Shown here piece by piece: positions 14,665 to 15,809 of a stretch of 15,809 bases of DNA. The DNA comes from Candidatus Staskawiczbacteria bacterium (GTDB lineage: Bacteria > Patescibacteriota > Minisyncoccia > Minisyncoccales > Staskawiczbacteraceae), in NCBI GenBank assembly GCA_026395195.1, contig JAPLZD010000049.1, positions 1-15,809 on the forward strand, read 5' to 3'. The notes under the pieces were generated by a model, which saw only the letters and a program-made list of their open reading frames with translations, did no database searches and was not told the origin of the DNA. The position numbers were made by a program, and so were the translations under genes. Each line of letters starts with the position of its first letter. The first letter of the stretch is position 1.

Positions 14665-14693
14665 ATACTACCAAAAAATATGGCTAAAATCAA
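14665..14693 (-). promoter_or_regulatory. Leaderless-type promoter of the MFS-otsA-otsB-cysK operon
   Basis: On the minus strand TTGATT (14693-14688), a 17-nt spacer, then TAGTAT (14670-14665). The -10 ends 6 nt before the ATG at 14658, so the start codon sits at or next to the predicted transcription start. Confidence 0.6.
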
Positions 14694-14704
14694 CCAAAAA
14701 ATCC

Positions 14705-14722
14705 CTGCCTGCCGGAAGGCAG
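14705..14722. repeat. REP-like imperfect palindrome
   Basis: CTGCCTGCCGGAAGGCAG is an 18-nt inverted repeat with one mismatched pair and no loop. It is G+C-rich within AT-rich intergenic DNA and lies between the MFS promoter and the small genes on its right. The CTGCCTGCCGGCAGGCAG type is, as I recall, a common dispersed palindrome in Patescibacteria. The surrounding gap (14694-14788) shows nothing else I can support. Confidence 0.45.
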
Positions 14723-14788
14723 ACGCCTCAGTTAAAAGACGGGGATAAATAAAAAGAATCTATTATATTACGTTCTCCGTATTACTAA

Positions 14789-14887
14789 GTGCTAGCAAAA
14801 GGTCGTTTAAAAATAATAAAGACTGTTGGTTGGCGATTTCTCGTAGGGGGCCTCATTTCTTTTTTAAGAAAAAGTTGGCTGCAGTAG
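14789..14887 (+). CDS. Possible 32-aa membrane peptide or gene remnant
   Basis: An open frame from GTG (14789), directly after an in-frame TAA, to TAG at 14887. It contains IIKTVGWRFLVGGLISFLRK. The KTVxWR followed by a hydrophobic run resembles the start of DUF2061 membrane proteins (KTISWR...), which are longer. There is no SD or clear promoter. It may be a short peptide, the remnant of a lost gene, or chance. Confidence 0.25.
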   Translation: MLAKGRLKIIKTVGWRFLVGGLISFLRKSWLQ

Positions 14888-14918
14888 AGAATATTGCCTA
14901 ATCAACCGTCAAAATACA

Positions 14919-15101
14919 ATGTACGGAGAACAAGGAGAACAAGAAGGATGCGGATGCGGAGGCCATCACATGCGTGGACCGATGAAAAAAGAGTTCAAGC
15001 TGGCTAAACTGGAAAAGAAGGAAAAAATACTGAAAGCAGAATTGGATTTTATCGGACAAATGAAAGACATGATAAAAAAAATGCCAGAAGAAAAAGAGTA
15101 A
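14919..15101 (+). CDS. Small Gly/Cys/His-headed coiled-coil protein
   Basis: A 60-aa protein. The first 17 residues (MYGEQGEQEGCGCGGHH) are Gly-rich with CGCGGHH, a possible metal-binding head. The rest (about 24-60) is a charged helix with heptad-like spacing (FKLAKLEKKEKILKAELDFIGQMKDMIKKM), probably a coiled coil. It resembles small DUF5320-like proteins common in archaea and candidate phyla; that is a weak recollection. The start is uncertain: the ATG at 14919 has no SD, while the in-frame ATG at 14970 has GGAGG 7 nt upstream (14958-14962) and would give only the 43-aa helix without the Cys/His head. A strong terminator follows, supporting a real transcript. Confidence 0.65.
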   Translation: MYGEQGEQEGCGCGGHHMRGPMKKEFKLAKLEKKEKILKAELDFIGQMKDMIKKMPEEKE

Positions 15102-15112
15102 AATTACAACTC

Positions 15113-15145
15113 AAAACACCCTTTTAAAAGGGTGTTTTGTTTTTT
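15113..15145. terminator. Terminator after the small coiled-coil gene
   Basis: A perfect 26-nt palindrome AAAACACCCTTTT/AAAAGGGTGTTTT (15113-15138) followed by G and TTTTTT. It begins 11 nt after the stop at 15101 and also faces the end of the convergent gene at 15173, so it may act on both strands. Confidence 0.82.
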
Positions 15146-15172
15146 CCCAGCGCTGTTATATCAAGTTTTATT

Positions 15173-15391
15173 CTAAAAATATAATAAAATTCCTAATACT
15201 CCGTGAATAACAGCTAATACGATTGATATGATTGCCATAATCATATGCCACTTGAAAGGAATTTTTCCTATCCCCCTTATAATCATTGCACCCAATGTGG
15301 CAGTTATTAAAAAAGACAATAAGGTAATGATGCCTAAATACATTATTAAGGGTTTGCCGAAAATTAAAAAATAGGTAATGTTTTGTAGCAT
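15173..15391 (-). CDS. Small two-helix membrane protein with two histidines
   Basis: A 72-aa membrane protein with two hydrophobic segments (about 14-40 and 49-71) joined by a basic loop RGIGKIPFK (39-47). The second helix contains H49 and H63, 14 residues apart on the same face; paired His at such spacing is how b-type cytochromes hold two hemes across a membrane. That is inference: no family was recognised and the helix has no other heme signature. It starts 3 nt after the stop of the Cys-rich DUF2769 gene, so they are co-translated. Together they could form a small redox or metal module. No recognisable SD. Confidence 0.7.
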   Translation of the reverse strand: MLQNITYFLIFGKPLIMYLGIITLLSFLITATLGAMIIRGIGKIPFKWHMIMAIISIVLAVIHGVLGILLYF

Positions 15392-15394
15392 TCT

Positions 15395-15616
15395 TTATTC
15401 TGCATTGCCACTTGTGCAGTAGTAATAATCTTTTAACTTATACTTGGCGTGTATGGGACAAGCTCCGCAAATGCAACCCTTTTTAACCATTTCACATTCC
15501 GTTTTTCCTTTTGCGCAATATAAAAAATCTTTGTCGCTGTCATTCATACATTGATTTTTTGACGGACAAGATTTGCAAATGCACTTTCCTATATTTTCTT
15601 TTGTGTCTTCTACCAT
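15395..15616 (-). CDS. DUF2769 Cys-rich protein
   Basis: A 73-aa soluble protein with ten Cys (12, 14, 17, 23, 34, 41, 48, 50, 53 and 67). Two repeats of CxCxxCP (C12-C14-C17 and C48-C50-C53), each followed by a YC (C34 and C67), show an internal duplication. The GKTECEMVKKGCICGACP stretch is what I know as DUF2769. The Cys pattern suggests Fe-S clusters or Zn; the family function is unknown to me. Middle gene of a minus-strand trio, 18 nt after the upstream partial gene and 3 nt before the two-His membrane protein. Confidence 0.85.
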   Translation of the reverse strand: MVEDTKENIGKCICKSCPSKNQCMNDSDKDFLYCAKGKTECEMVKKGCICGACPIHAKYKLKDYYYCTSGNAE

Positions 15617-15634
15617 AAGTTTTTAATAATTTTA

Positions 15635-15809
15635 TTAGTTTGCATTGGATTCGTTTTTCCAATCAGAACCATTCAATTTTTTTGTTAAATTAGTAGCGGT
15701 CATAATGTTTTTAGCCAAAAGTTCAGTTTCTTTATGGTGGCAATCGCTTAAAACAACTGGCTTATCTTGATATAGCGACAAACAAACAGACGACATTGCA
15801 TACATATTT
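15635..15809 (-). CDS. Unknown protein, possibly partial at the right edge
   Basis: Frame open from the window edge to a TAA at 15635. From an ATG at 15805 it gives 56 residues; the codon before it (AAT) is also open, so the true start may lie outside. Visible features: MSSVCLSLYQDKPVVLSDCHHKE with two Cys and HH, then a probable helix (TELLAKNIMTATNLTKKLNG) and an Asn-rich end. The Cys/His content is similar to that of its Cys-rich neighbour downstream. I do not recognise the family. Confidence 0.5.
   Translation of the reverse strand, partial: NMYAMSSVCLSLYQDKPVVLSDCHHKETELLAKNIMTATNLTKKLNGSDWKNESNAN

Noticed and set aside
14800..14918. Possible tRNA or structured RNA in the gap before 14919
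   Set aside because: No cloverleaf, no TTCGA-type T arm and no clear hairpin plus T-run could be found by eye.
1..15809. CRISPR arrays, insertion sequences, integrases, att sites, rRNA or tRNA genes
   Set aside because: No regularly spaced repeats, transposase motifs or RNA gene signatures were seen.

Overview
The window looks like a chromosomal segment of a Patescibacteria/CPR-type bacterium, probably Parcubacteria-like. This is an inference from its low G+C (about 35-40% by eye), short intergenic gaps, near-absence of Shine-Dalgarno (SD) sequences, streamlined or half-size proteins (a 6-TM MFS protein, a single-chain PheRS) and the presence of SWIB and DUF2769 proteins. TGA acts as a normal stop (typA and an 84-aa gene end in it), so the UGA=Gly code of Gracilibacteria/Absconditabacteria is not used.

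Layout. 1-3553: a minus-strand informational operon, pheS - gyrB - an unknown gene that runs off the left edge. PheS is a single-chain, mitochondrial-type PheRS with its own anticodon-binding domain, and GyrB carries a Lys/Pro-rich N-terminal tail of about 88 residues. 3582-4295: a compact island of about 50% G+C with its own consensus promoter, possible operator repeats, two overlapping unknown genes with SD sequences and a terminator. It looks acquired. 4301-7015: an EamA-type exporter, a SWIB protein, a ZIP metal transporter behind a small unknown gene, and a cold-shock protein. 7012-10159: divergent typA (BipA) and a RhlE-like DEAD-box helicase, each with a near-perfect sigma70-type promoter. 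10170-14693: a minus-strand operon made of a half-size MFS protein, a membrane-anchored sensor-HAMP-trehalose-6-phosphate synthase, trehalose-6-phosphate phosphatase and a broken cysteine synthase. 14700-15809: a palindromic repeat, small unknown genes, and a minus-strand trio with a 10-Cys DUF2769 protein and a two-helix membrane protein with two histidines.

How the genes work together. The trehalose operon can make trehalose from UDP-glucose and glucose-6-phosphate. The synthase is built like a chemoreceptor or histidine kinase input module joined to a biosynthetic enzyme, so trehalose output may respond directly to an extracellular signal. typA, csp and the DEAD-box helicase are typical stress, cold and ribosome-assembly functions and sit side by side under separate promoters.

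Most striking: (1) the sensor-HAMP-OtsA fusion; (2) the organelle-like PheRS; (3) eight sigma70-like promoters that all have a 17-bp spacer, three of which place the start codon 5-7 nt after the -10 box, implying leaderless mRNAs; (4) the acquired two-gene island; (5) a cysK gene that lost its PLP phosphate-binding loop.
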